Assembly (NCBI RefSeq): GCF_900606115.1
Contig: NZ_UWPJ01000023.1
Location: forward strand, 186,001 to 250,000
Length of the DNA stretch: 64,000 bases
From: Pigmentiphaga humi
GTDB lineage: Bacteria > Pseudomonadota > Gammaproteobacteria > Burkholderiales > Burkholderiaceae_B
Direction of reading: 5' to 3'
Of the stretch, positions 31,689 through 39,622 are shown piece by piece (position 1 is the stretch's first letter; each line of letters starts with the position of its first letter). Both the position numbers and the translations under genes were made by a program. The notes under the pieces are model-generated. The model was not told where the DNA came from. It worked only from the letters and a program-made list of their open reading frames with translations, and did not search any database.

Positions 31689-31945
31689 GGTTTGCTGTTC
31701 TCTGCGTGATCGGGAATGCTGGACGGCCCAGGCGCGCCGGGGCCGGAATGTCGACCCGTGCAAGTCTAGGCAATCCGCCCATGAAATAAGAATGAATTTA
31801 TTCGTTGCGGTTATTCCGTTTGGCTATGGCAGCTTCCGCCTCGGCGCCATGCGCCTGCCACGGCCGTAAAACCCTGATAGGAATAGGGGAGGCATAGCCG
31901 TATATGATGACCGCCTTCGCAACCAGCAAGTTTGGAAGCCACGCC

Positions 31946-32923
31946 ATGATCGCCATCGAAATCACCCAGCCGGGCGGCCCCGAAGTGCTCAAGCCCGCCG
32001 AACGTCCCATGCCCTCGGCCGGCAAGGGCGAGATCCTGATCAAGGTCGCCGCGGCCGGCGTCAACCGCCCCGACGTCGCGCAGCGCCAGGGCACCTATCC
32101 GCCTCCCCCGGGGGCCTCCGACCTGCCCGGCCTGGAAGTGGCCGGCACGGTGGCGGCGGTGGGCGAGGGCGCGCAGGGCTTTGCCGTGGGCGACGAGGTC
32201 TGCGCGCTGGTCAACGGCGGCGGCTACGCCGAATACTGCGCGGTGCCCGCCACCCAGGCCCTGCCCATTCCCAAGGGCCTGAGCATGGTCGAGGCCGCCG
32301 GCATTCCGGAAACCTATTTCACCGTCTGGAGCAATGTCTTCATGCGCGGCAGGCTGGCCCAGGGCGAATCCCTGCTCGTGCACGGCGGCGCCAGCGGCAT
32401 CGGCACCACGGCCATCCAGCTCGCCAAGGCCCTGGGCAACCCCGTCTACGCGACGGTGGGCAGCGACGACCGCGTCGCCGCCGTCGAGCAGCTGGGCGCC
32501 ACCGCCGGCATCAACTACAAGAGCCAGGACTTCGTCGAAGAAGTGGCCCGCCTGACCGACAAGCGCGGCGTCGACGTCGTGCTGGACATGGTGGCCGGCG
32601 ACTACGTCAACCGCGACCTGCAATGCATGGCCGACGACGGCCGCATCGTCATCATCGCGCTGCTGGGCGGGGCCAAGGGCCAGATCGACTTCAACCGCGT
32701 CCTGCGCCGCCGCCAGACCATCACCGGGTCCACCCTGCGCCCGCGCTCGGCCGAATTCAAGGGCGAAGTCGCGCAGCAGCTGAAGCAGCACGTCTGGCCG
32801 CTGATCGAGGCGGGGCGCCTCAAACCCGTCGTGCACGCGACCTTCCCGCTCAAGGATGCCGCCAAGGCGCACGCGATGATGGAAGCGGGCGAGCACGTCG
32901 GCAAGATCGTGCTGACCGTTTGA
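31946..32923 (+). CDS. NAD(P)H:quinone oxidoreductase (zeta-crystallin-like MDR)
   Basis: 325 residues, medium-chain dehydrogenase fold without structural Zn. It has the alcohol-dehydrogenase-like N-terminal domain (NRPDVAQRQGTYPPPPGASD, LPGLEVAGTVAAVG), then the Rossmann domain with LVHGGASGIGTTAIQLAKAL, matching PIG3/QOR-type quinone reductases. It reduces quinones by one or two electrons with NADPH. ATG at 31946 is taken because GGAAG precedes it and homology starts there. It stands before tpiA in the conserved-looking housekeeping stretch; a terminator-like hairpin separates them. Confidence 0.9.
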   Translation: MIAIEITQPGGPEVLKPAERPMPSAGKGEILIKVAAAGVNRPDVAQRQGTYPPPPGASDLPGLEVAGTVAAVGEGAQGFAVGDEVCALVNGGGYAEYCAVPATQALPIPKGLSMVEAAGIPETYFTVWSNVFMRGRLAQGESLLVHGGASGIGTTAIQLAKALGNPVYATVGSDDRVAAVEQLGATAGINYKSQDFVEEVARLTDKRGVDVVLDMVAGDYVNRDLQCMADDGRIVIIALLGGAKGQIDFNRVLRRRQTITGSTLRPRSAEFKGEVAQQLKQHVWPLIEAGRLKPVVHATFPLKDAAKAHAMMEAGEHVGKIVLTV

Positions 32924-33014
32924 AAGTTCGTTCCCCCGGGTGAGGATAAGATCCGCGGCAGCTTTTTTGCCGCCGGGCCGACCCAAGGCAAAACGCCTCC
33001 TCGGGGGGGCAGCC

Positions 33015-33036
33015 CCGCTGCGCAGCGGCATTTTTT
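33015..33036 (+). terminator. Rho-independent terminator (REP-like) before tpiA
   Basis: CCGCTG (33015-33020) pairs with CAGCGG (33023-33028), and CATTTTTT follows, so the rightward quinone reductase transcript would stop here. A CCTCC...GGGGGG arm just upstream (about 32996-33010) makes it look like a member of the local REP-like family. Confidence 0.65.
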
Positions 33037-33142
33037 ACGACACCGCTGCAGACCAGGCCCGGAAGCCGATACAATCGACATTTTGCCCGCGCGCGTTTTA
33101 TTGGTTTTTGGGCTCAGCGCGACCGATACCCGCTTCTTGTCG

Positions 33143-33922
33143 ATGACAACTACACAGAACATCCGCCCCCTGGTGCTCGGCAACTGGAAAATGCACGGCA
33201 GCCTGGCCGGCAACGGCCAGTTGCTGTCGGCCATCCGCAGCGCCTGGAACCAGTCTTCCGGCGCCGCCGCGTGCGACGTCGGCGTTTGCGTGCCGTTTCC
33301 CTACCTGAGCCAGACCGAATCCGCCCTGACGGATTCCGACATCGCCTGGGGCGCGCAAGATATCAGCGTCCATGCGCAGGGCGCCTACACCGGCGAAGTC
33401 GCCGGCCCCATGCTGGCCGAATTCGGCTGCCGCTACGTCCTGGTCGGCCACTCGGAGCGCCGGGCCATGCACGGCGAAACCAGCGAGCTGGTCGCCGCCA
33501 AGGCCCAGGCCGCGCTGGCCGTGGGTATCACCCCCGTCGTCTGCGTGGGCGAGACCCTGGCCGAGCGCGACGCCGGCCGGACCCTGGACGTCATCGCCGA
33601 GCAGCTCGCCCCGGTGCTCGCCCTGGGCAGCCAGGCCGTCGGCGCCATGGTCCTGGCCTATGAGCCGGTCTGGGCCATCGGCACCGGCAAGACCGCCAGC
33701 CCCGAACAGGCCCAGGAAGTCCACGCCGCCATCCGCGCCCGGCTCGCCCAGGCCGGCAGCCCCGGCGTGCGCGTCCTGTACGGCGGCAGCGTCAAGGCCG
33801 CCAACGCGGCTTCCCTGTTCGCCATGCAGGACATCGATGGCGGCCTGATCGGCGGCGCCGCGCTGCAAGCCGAAGAATTCCTGCGCATCGCCGAGGCGGG
33901 CGCCACAACCCGGAGTGTTTGA
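33143..33922 (+). CDS. tpiA: Triosephosphate isomerase
   Basis: 259 residues, a cytoplasmic TIM barrel interconverting dihydroxyacetone phosphate and glyceraldehyde 3-phosphate. Catalytic residues are visible: N14 and K16 in GNWKMHG, H103 in VGHSERR and E174 in AYEPVWAIGTG; the phosphate loop YGGSVKAAN is near the end. ATG 33143 fits the family N-terminus. The secG start follows at once after the stop codon, the common tpiA-secG order of proteobacteria. Not linked to the catabolic genes. Confidence 0.97.
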   Translation: MTTTQNIRPLVLGNWKMHGSLAGNGQLLSAIRSAWNQSSGAAACDVGVCVPFPYLSQTESALTDSDIAWGAQDISVHAQGAYTGEVAGPMLAEFGCRYVLVGHSERRAMHGETSELVAAKAQAALAVGITPVVCVGETLAERDAGRTLDVIAEQLAPVLALGSQAVGAMVLAYEPVWAIGTGKTASPEQAQEVHAAIRARLAQAGSPGVRVLYGGSVKAANAASLFAMQDIDGGLIGGAALQAEEFLRIAEAGATTRSV

Positions 33923-34324
33923 ATGTCTGTCCTTATGACCGTCCTGCTCATCGTGCAGGTCATTTCCGCCCTGACCATCATCGTGCTGGTCCTGCTCCAG
34001 CAAGGCAAGGGCGCCGACATGGGCTCCGCCTTCGGCGGCGGCTCCGCCGGCAGCCTGTTCGGCGCCGCCGGCGCGGCCAACTTCCTGTCGCGCATCACCA
34101 AATGGGCGGCCGTGGTCTTTTTCGTCGCCACCGCCGCGCTGGCCTACCTGGGCCGCCCGGCCCCGGCCGTGTCCCAAGGCGGCGTGATGGAAAATCATCG
34201 CGACGACGCCTCCATCCCGGTCGTCCCGGGCGCCGCCGCGCCGGCTCCCTCGGCCGGCCAGCCGGACGCGTCGGTGCCCAGCGCGCCCGAGCCTGCCGCT
34301 CCCGCCGAAGCGCCGAAGAACTGA
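33923..34324 (+). CDS. secG: Protein-export membrane protein SecG
   Basis: 133 residues. The two membrane helices (about 2-24 and 54-75) flank the conserved cytosolic loop LLQQGKGADMGSAFGGG, followed by SLFGAAGAANFL. The C-terminal 50 residues are a long Ala/Pro-rich tail, typical in beta-proteobacteria and not needed for the fold. SecG joins SecYE in the translocon and speeds preprotein transport. It starts on the base after the tpiA stop, and a tRNA gene follows. Confidence 0.95.
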   Translation: MSVLMTVLLIVQVISALTIIVLVLLQQGKGADMGSAFGGGSAGSLFGAAGAANFLSRITKWAAVVFFVATAALAYLGRPAPAVSQGGVMENHRDDASIPVVPGAAAPAPSAGQPDASVPSAPEPAAPAEAPKN

Positions 34325-34355
34325 GTCCGTTCCACACGTGAGCACGCAAGTGTTG

Positions 34356-34361
34356 TATACT
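34356..34361 (+). promoter_or_regulatory. -10 element of the tRNA-Leu promoter
   Basis: TATACT (34356-34361), 15 nt before the tRNA 5' end, matches 5 of 6 consensus bases. I see no good -35 hexamer at the right distance, so the promoter may be weak or the gene may be read from secG. Confidence 0.45.
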
Positions 34362-34376
34362 AGCGGGCTCACGCAA

Positions 34377-34461
34377 GCCGTCGTGGTGAAATTGGTAGAC
34401 ACGCTATCTTGAGGGGGTAGTGGCGAAAGCTGTGCGAGTTCGAGTCTCGCCGACGGCACCA
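34377..34461 (+). tRNA. tRNA-Leu (anticodon GAG)
   Basis: 85 nt. The acceptor arms GCCGTCG (34377-34383) and CGACGGC (34451-34457) pair fully, with discriminator A and an encoded CCA (34459-34461). The anticodon stem CTATC/GGTAG holds the loop TTGAGGG, with GAG at 34411-34413. A long variable arm (GGCGAAAGC region), as expected of leucine tRNA, and the T-loop GTTCGAGTC follow. Confidence 0.97.
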
Positions 34462-34485
34462 AGAACATGCAGTCCAAGAAGTCGG

Positions 34486-34523
34486 AAAAACCCGCGATTC
34501 TCCCAGGAGGACGCGGGTTTTTT
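34486..34523 (+). terminator. Rho-independent terminator of tRNA-Leu
   Basis: AAAAACCCGCG (34486-34496) pairs with CGCGGGTTTTT (34512-34522), followed by more T. It begins 25 nt after the tRNA end. Confidence 0.9.
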
Positions 34524-34619
34524 GTTTTACGATGATTCCAGTTCGGCGCTTCGCGCCCTGCGCCGACTTGGTCGACCGTGTCTCCCCCGGCACCATGCCG
34601 TTGCTTGGAACGGAAGCCT

Positions 34620-34658
34620 TGGTGGCCTGGGGCGGAATCGCACCACCGACACGCGGAT
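34620..34658 (-). pseudogene. Inverted 3' fragment of a tRNA gene (tRNA-Phe-like)
   Basis: On the minus strand this 39-nt piece reads as variable loop, T-arm, acceptor 3' strand and CCA of a tRNA. It has the T-stem GGTGG...CCGCC, the acceptor strand CCAGGCC, then A and CCA. The T-loop is TGCGATT, where TTCGATT is normal, so it has decayed, and no matching 5' half is present. The GTGTCGGTGG context resembles beta-proteobacterial tRNA-Phe (from memory). Such 3' ends are left as attachment-site copies when islands insert in tRNA genes. It lies 11 nt before the LysR gene that opens the next catabolic block. Confidence 0.65.
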
Positions 34659-34668
34659 CTCCAAGCTC

Positions 34669-35577
34669 ATGATCGAGTTGCGTCATCTCAGGTATTTCAT
34701 CGCCGTGGCGGAGGAGCTTCACTTCAGCCGCGCCGCCCTCCGCCTCAACATGTCCCAGCCGCCTCTCAGCCAGCAGATCCGGCAGTTGGAGGAGATGGTC
34801 GGCGCGCAGCTGTTCGTGCGCAACAAGCGGTCGGTCTCGCTGACGAACGCGGGCCGCGACCTGTATGAGCATCTCTCCCCGTGGATCGACGAACTGAACG
34901 AAATGGTCGCGCGTGCCCGCCTCATCTCGGAGGGGGAGCGGGGCAGTATCAGCGTGGGCTGCAGTTATACGACCAGCCACCATATCGTGCCTGGCGTGGT
35001 GCGCATCTTCGCCGAGCGTTTCCCGGCGGTCACGATCAAGCTGCTGGAGTCGCCTTTCGACCGGCAGGTGGAGGCGCTGGTCCGCGGGTTCGTCGACGTG
35101 GCGATCATCCGGTTGCCGGTGTCGCATTCCGAACTCGTCTTCAAAGAGCTGTACGAGGAGCCGCTGGTCGTCGTGCTGCCGCAGCGGCACCGGTTCGCGG
35201 CCAAGAGCAGGCTCAGGCTGCGCGACCTGAAGGACGAGACGTTCCTGAGTTCGAGCCGCCGCCCCGTGGGGCTGTTCGATTCGATGGAGGCGATCTGTGA
35301 GCACGCGGGCTTTACGCCCAAGCTCCTGGACATCAGTTCGTCCGCGAATTCGGCGGTTGCGCTGGTCGGCGCCGGCATGGGGATCACGCTGGTGCCCGAA
35401 GCGGTTCGCTACGCCGACCACAAGAACGTCGTCTACAAGACCCTGCTGGACTCGCCGAGGTCGATGGTGGGAGTGGTCTGGCGACGTGCGAATGCCTCTT
35501 CCGTTACGCAGTTGTTCGTCGACGTTGCCGCCGAAGTCGCCGCCGACGTCGCTGCGGGCGGGTCTGCCGGGGGCTGA
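34669..35577 (+). CDS. LysR-family regulator at the head of the phthalate-like block
   Basis: 302 residues. HTH at about 17-36 (LHFSRAALRLNMSQPPLSQQ), then QLEEMVGAQLFVRNKRSVSL; the ELRHLRYFIAVAEELHF opening is the CatR/BenM/CbnR branch, which usually activates aromatic degradation genes with a muconate or benzoate-type ligand. The C-terminal 15 residues are an Ala/Val/Gly-rich run (VAAEVAADVAAGG). Its ATG lies 11 nt from the tRNA fragment. A GGTC-N11-GACC dyad in the next gap and the gene order suggest that it controls the genes from 35.9 kb on. Confidence 0.88.
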   Translation: MIELRHLRYFIAVAEELHFSRAALRLNMSQPPLSQQIRQLEEMVGAQLFVRNKRSVSLTNAGRDLYEHLSPWIDELNEMVARARLISEGERGSISVGCSYTTSHHIVPGVVRIFAERFPAVTIKLLESPFDRQVEALVRGFVDVAIIRLPVSHSELVFKELYEEPLVVVLPQRHRFAAKSRLRLRDLKDETFLSSSRRPVGLFDSMEAICEHAGFTPKLLDISSSANSAVALVGAGMGITLVPEAVRYADHKNVVYKTLLDSPRSMVGVVWRRANASSVTQLFVDVAAEVAADVAAGGSAGG

Positions 35578-35880
35578 GCCGCCCGGCCCTGCGCTGTCTC
35601 CCCCTCCGCTGCCACACGGAACCTGGAAACTCCCTTCTCGCCATAGCCCACGCATCCGCACCCGGGAAAGGCCCGGTTCGCGGCCAGCCCGTGCGCGCAT
35701 GCGTTATACGTGCCTCGACTAAGAGATTGGTCAATCGATATTGGACCGGCCTTCGCGCCCGATCCAGAATCCGGCTTCACGGCTGCACTCGCATGAGCGG
35801 GAGGACTTCTTCCCGATTCTCCAAGTCTGTTGCCTGACCTGACCAAGAGATTCCCTCGATGTCGGAGGAAAAAGGTGCGT
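35578..35880. promoter_or_regulatory. Intergenic promoter region with LysR-type dyad
   Basis: 303 bp between the LysR gene and the first decarboxylase-like gene, on the same strand. GGTC (35729-35732) and GACC (35744-35747) flank 11 nt (AATCGATATTG), an imperfect dyad of the LysR sort. A GGAGG ribosome site (about 35864-35868) is followed by AAAAAGG before ATG 35881. No gene was seen in it. Confidence 0.5.
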
Positions 35881-36867
35881 ATGAACCTTGATCTATCCCT
35901 GTCCTGTTTGCCATCCGACCGCACATATCCTCTTTATTACGGGGAAGTCAAGCCGTTCGGGATCGATTTGAATGTGCTGCCGTTCGGCGACGACGACATC
36001 TATTGGTCGTGGAGGAAGGCGCGCAATAACCTCTTCGATGTTTCGGAGATGTCCATCTCGAATTATCTGATCCAGATCGACCGGGGCAGCGCCGATTTGA
36101 TCGCTCTTCCCGTTTTTCTCTCGAGAGGATTTCGCCATGCCAATCTCTATGTCAATCCCGCCTCGGGCATCAGCAGGCCCGAAGACCTGAAAGGGAAAAG
36201 GGTCGGCCTGTCTTTCTACGATCCGACTACACCCGTATGGGTAAGAGGCTTTCTGCAGCATCAATATGGAATCTCCCCCGGCGAGCTGAAGTGGCATTTG
36301 TACGAAATTTCCTTGAAAGGCATGGAAATCGACCTTCCCGGGAATCTGGAGATCCACTACCTGTCGCGCAAAGACTCCCTGGAGAAATTGCTGGTTGAAG
36401 GAAAGATCGATGCCCTGATCAATGCAGGGCAGCCGCCGCAATTATTCCAGGCTGGCGATTCCAGGATAGCGCCTTTATTCGATGATTTTCATCGGGAAGA
36501 GCTTCGTTTCTACGAGAAGTTCAAGATATTTCCGATCATACACACGGTCGTGCTCAAACGGGACATTCACCACGAGCACCCGTGGGTGGCCCAGAGCCTG
36601 TATGACGCCTTTTGCCGCGCCAAGCAGAAGGCCACCCTGTCCAGCATGGCGCTCGACGGGCATTTGAAATATTCCCTTCCGCTCTTGCATGCCTATGTGG
36701 AAGAGACGCAAGAGGTATTCGACAGGGACCCCTGGATCTATGGCGTTTCCAACAACAGGCTTGAGATCGAAACATTGATCCGATACTGCCGTGAGCAGGG
36801 TTTGATCCAGTCCGATCTGTCATTGGAGCGAGCCTTTGTTTCGGATTTGAATGAAGAGCTGTGTTGA
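35881..36867 (+). CDS. 4,5-Dihydroxyphthalate-decarboxylase-like protein (first copy)
   Basis: 328 residues, without a signal peptide, so cytoplasmic although the fold is that of periplasmic binding proteins. Family marks: FDVSEMSISNYLIQ, ADLIALPVFLSRGFRHANLYVN and GISRPEDLKGKRVG, shared with dihydroxyphthalate decarboxylase, which removes CO2 from an ortho-dihydroxy aromatic acid. A paralogue is at 38560. It starts the operon that goes on with a phthalate-type Rieske oxygenase, so it should act after hydroxylation. Its codon use is more A/T-rich than the flanking modules. An NMT1-like binding protein is the alternative, made unlikely by the absent export signal. Confidence 0.8.
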   Translation: MNLDLSLSCLPSDRTYPLYYGEVKPFGIDLNVLPFGDDDIYWSWRKARNNLFDVSEMSISNYLIQIDRGSADLIALPVFLSRGFRHANLYVNPASGISRPEDLKGKRVGLSFYDPTTPVWVRGFLQHQYGISPGELKWHLYEISLKGMEIDLPGNLEIHYLSRKDSLEKLLVEGKIDALINAGQPPQLFQAGDSRIAPLFDDFHREELRFYEKFKIFPIIHTVVLKRDIHHEHPWVAQSLYDAFCRAKQKATLSSMALDGHLKYSLPLLHAYVEETQEVFDRDPWIYGVSNNRLEIETLIRYCREQGLIQSDLSLERAFVSDLNEELC

Positions 36868-36901
36868 TCCGTGTTTTGAGAAGAGTGAGGAGTTGAGTCG
36901 A

Positions 36902-38131
36902 ATGACGCCAGAGCAGAACAGGACCTTGACCAGCGTTGGCAAAGGCACACCCATGGGCGAATTGTTGAGGAGATATTGGCATCCGGTTGGCCTGAGTTCC
37001 GAATTCAAGAACGAATGCGTCAAGAAAGTAAGGATCCTGGGCGAAGAACTGGTGCTGTATCGCGACAGAGCCGGCACGCTCGGCCTGGTCGACAAGAAAT
37101 GTGCGCATCGCGGAGCTTCATTGGAGTACGGGATCATCGAGCATGAGGGCATCCGCTGCGCCTACCACGGGTGGCAATACGATGCGGACGGGAAATGCAT
37201 CGATCGGCCGAACGAACCCGAAGGCAGTACGCAAAGAATCTCTGTCAAGGCCTATCCGGTAATCGAGAGGGGCGAAATGTTGTTCGCCTATCTGGGACCG
37301 GCACCCTTGCCGGAGTTCCCTGCGTTCGAGCTTTTCGAGGGCGGCAACGTAATCAAGACCATCGGGTATGCGGCGATTCCGGTGAATTGGCTGCAGATCA
37401 TGGAAAACACCCTGGATCCCGTGCATGTGGAATGGCTGCATGGGCATTTCTACAAGCAGGAGAAGGGCCGCAGCGACCCCCCTTTCGACACCTTTTCCAA
37501 GCACCACGTAAAGATCGCTTTCGAAGAATTCGAATACGGCATCATCAAGAAACGGCTGCTCGAAGGGCAGGCCGAGGACGAGTCGACGGATTGGACGACC
37601 GGACATCCGTTCATTTTTCCAAACATGCTTCTCGTCGGAGATACCCGGGTAAACCAGTTCCAGATCCGCGTCCCGATGGACGACACCACGACCATGCATT
37701 ATTGGTACAACTGTTTTCACCCGGCGGAAGGGGTCGAGATACCGGAAGGTTACCCGACGACTTCCTACGAAGTTCCGATCAGGGACGAGCGGGGGGAATA
37801 TATCAAGGATTACGTGGACGGCCAGGACATCATGATGTGGGAGTCGCAGGGAGCCATCAATGACCGCACACAGGAGCATCTGGGCGCGACAGACCGCGGG
37901 ATCGTGCAATTCCGCAGGATGCTTGCGCGAGAAATGAACAAGGTGCTGAACGGGGAGGATCCGATGTGCGTTTTCAGGGAGCCTGTCCGAATCGAATTGC
38001 CCATAGAGAAAAGCAGGCACGGCCTGCAGGCCGGCGCCTTCCTGAGTTACACGAAGAGCAGAGATTACCGCTATTCGCCGAACATCGAGGAAATCGTGCG
38101 CATCGTGGCCGGCGACACGGTAAGCGCCTGA
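36902..38131 (+). CDS. Rieske oxygenase, phthalate 4,5-dioxygenase-like
   Basis: 409 residues. Rieske ligands C67, H69, C86 and H89 (CAHRGASLEYG...CAYHGWQYD), iron ligands in N169-T-L-D172-P-V-H175-x4-H180. The N-terminal GTPMGELLRRYWHPVGL and QIRVPMDDTTTMHYWY are typical of the phthalate dioxygenase branch, which works as an alpha-only oligomer with a separate FMN reductase. No reductase is in this module. With a decarboxylase-like gene on each side, hydroxylation of an aromatic diacid followed by CO2 loss is the simplest reading. Ribosome site GAGGAG precedes ATG 36902. Confidence 0.87.
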   Translation: MTPEQNRTLTSVGKGTPMGELLRRYWHPVGLSSEFKNECVKKVRILGEELVLYRDRAGTLGLVDKKCAHRGASLEYGIIEHEGIRCAYHGWQYDADGKCIDRPNEPEGSTQRISVKAYPVIERGEMLFAYLGPAPLPEFPAFELFEGGNVIKTIGYAAIPVNWLQIMENTLDPVHVEWLHGHFYKQEKGRSDPPFDTFSKHHVKIAFEEFEYGIIKKRLLEGQAEDESTDWTTGHPFIFPNMLLVGDTRVNQFQIRVPMDDTTTMHYWYNCFHPAEGVEIPEGYPTTSYEVPIRDERGEYIKDYVDGQDIMMWESQGAINDRTQEHLGATDRGIVQFRRMLAREMNKVLNGEDPMCVFREPVRIELPIEKSRHGLQAGAFLSYTKSRDYRYSPNIEEIVRIVAGDTVSA

Positions 38132-38160
38132 AACCGAGTAGAAAACTGGAGTCGACGAAG

Positions 38161-38538
38161 ATGAAAGAGTTTATCAATGTACCCGGCGGAAAGAAGGCAG
38201 GCCCGCCATTGACCACGGCAATCAGATGCGGGGACGTTCTCTATCTGTCCGGACAGACGCCGATGGATCTGCACACGGGGCAATTCATCGAAGGAGACAT
38301 CGCGACCCAAACGAAGCAGGTGCTCGAAAACGTCAAGATGATTCTGGGCGAATGCCGGTCGAGCATGGAGGACGTCGTCAAGGTCACCGTATACCTTACC
38401 GACCTCAATGATTTTGCTGCGTTCAACGAGGTGTACAAGCAATATTTCAAGGAACCGTATCCCGTCCGGACGCTCGTGGGGGCGAAGCTATTGTTCACGT
38501 TCAATGTGGAGATCGACGTGACGGCCAAGGCAGGCTGA
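38161..38538 (+). CDS. RidA-family protein in the phthalate-like operon
   Basis: 125 residues, one RidA domain: LTTAIRCGDVLYLSGQTPMD, VKVTVYLTDLNDFAAFNEVYKQYF, and PVRTLVGAKLLFTFNVEID. The usual C-terminal Arg-Glu of active deaminases (x-E-I-x near the end, with Arg about 15 residues before) is present in altered form: R near position 107 and VEIDV at the end. Its place between the oxygenase and the second decarboxylase-like gene suggests an unstable enamine or keto intermediate. ATG follows a GGAG site by about 11 nt. Confidence 0.83.
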   Translation: MKEFINVPGGKKAGPPLTTAIRCGDVLYLSGQTPMDLHTGQFIEGDIATQTKQVLENVKMILGECRSSMEDVVKVTVYLTDLNDFAAFNEVYKQYFKEPYPVRTLVGAKLLFTFNVEIDVTAKAG

Positions 38539-38559
38539 GCGCGGAGAAAGGGGATCCAG

Positions 38560-39525
38560 GTGGCCAAGAAACTTCAGTTATCTCTCGCGTGTATCAGGTA
38601 TGACCGGACGCGTGGCGTCCTGGACGGAAGTCTCGCGCCCGAAGGCATGGAGCTGGTGACGAAAGAGATCGTGGATCATGACAGCTCCTGGCTTGCGCCG
38701 ATTCGCTACCGGATCTTCGATGCCGCCGAGATGCCCTTGACCAACTATGTCATCGGATTGGATGAAGGCAGGACGGACCTGATCGCGCTGCCTGTCTTCC
38801 TGTCGCGGGCCTTCAGGCATTCGACCCTGTATATCAACGGCAGGGCTGGCATCCGGGCCCCGAAAGATCTGGAAGGAAAGCGGGTCGGGATAGGCAATTA
38901 CTTTGGATCCACGACACTCTGGGCGCGGGGGCTGTTGCAAGACCAGTACCAGGTCGATTTGAGCGCGATCCATTGGGTAAGCAAGAACAAGGTGCCGCCG
39001 GACAGGATTCCGGCTTCGGTCAGCCTGCAGGTTTTCGAAGGGAACCGGAGCATGGAAGAACTGCTCGACGCCGGCGACATCGACGCTTTCATTTCCGAAC
39101 GGCCGCCCCAGGCCTATAAGCGCGCGGCTCATGTCTCGCGTCTTTTCGAGAAATACAAAAACGACGAAATTCAATATTACCGGGAGACGAAAATTTTCCC
39201 GATCAGGCACGTGCTGGTGGTCAAGCGGGAACTCTATGAACGACATCCGTGGATAGGCCAAAGCCTTTACAAGCTGTTCGATCTGGCCAAGAAAGAGGCG
39301 GATCCGGACCGGATGTTCGACGGGCATTCCAGATTCATGCTGCCTGCATTGCAGTACGCCATAGCTGAAACGAAACGCATATTCGGAGAGGATTGCTGGC
39401 CATACGGAGTGGAAAAGAACAGGGCCACCCTGGACGCGTTTACCAGGTATTGCCATGAACAAGGATACACATCCAGGCGCCACGAGGTGGAGGAGTTGTT
39501 TGCCCCGCATGTCATGAGCGCGTAG
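38560..39525 (+). CDS. 4,5-Dihydroxyphthalate-decarboxylase-like protein (second copy)
   Basis: 321 residues from a GTG start at 38560 (AAAGGGG before it). It matches the family more closely than the first copy at its N-terminus: LQLSLACIRYDRTRGVLDGS, then FDAAEMPLTNYVIG and TDLIALPVFLSRAFRH. No signal peptide. The two copies share the core at moderate identity but differ in the substrate-loop region (about 120-170). They may act on two different hydroxylated products or form a hetero-oligomer. Confidence 0.82.
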   Translation: MAKKLQLSLACIRYDRTRGVLDGSLAPEGMELVTKEIVDHDSSWLAPIRYRIFDAAEMPLTNYVIGLDEGRTDLIALPVFLSRAFRHSTLYINGRAGIRAPKDLEGKRVGIGNYFGSTTLWARGLLQDQYQVDLSAIHWVSKNKVPPDRIPASVSLQVFEGNRSMEELLDAGDIDAFISERPPQAYKRAAHVSRLFEKYKNDEIQYYRETKIFPIRHVLVVKRELYERHPWIGQSLYKLFDLAKKEADPDRMFDGHSRFMLPALQYAIAETKRIFGEDCWPYGVEKNRATLDAFTRYCHEQGYTSRRHEVEELFAPHVMSA

Positions 39526-39622
39526 ACCCTGCCGCAAGGCTGGTTTCAATTGGTCGTCCTCGTTTCGAGGGCCAGGCATTGGGAAAGTCAACTTTGTTCG
39601 ATGTAAGGATAGGAGTTCTGAA

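Noticed and set aside
34369-35700. Minus-strand frame covering tRNA-Leu and the LysR gene
   Set aside because: Its end reads RDSNSHSFRHYP, the well-known false peptide made by translating a tRNA gene backwards; the LysR gene on the other strand is real.
35881-39525. Reading the two decarboxylase-like proteins as exported ABC-type binding proteins
   Set aside because: Neither has a signal peptide, and both carry the specific core of dihydroxyphthalate decarboxylase; the binding-protein fold is shared by descent.
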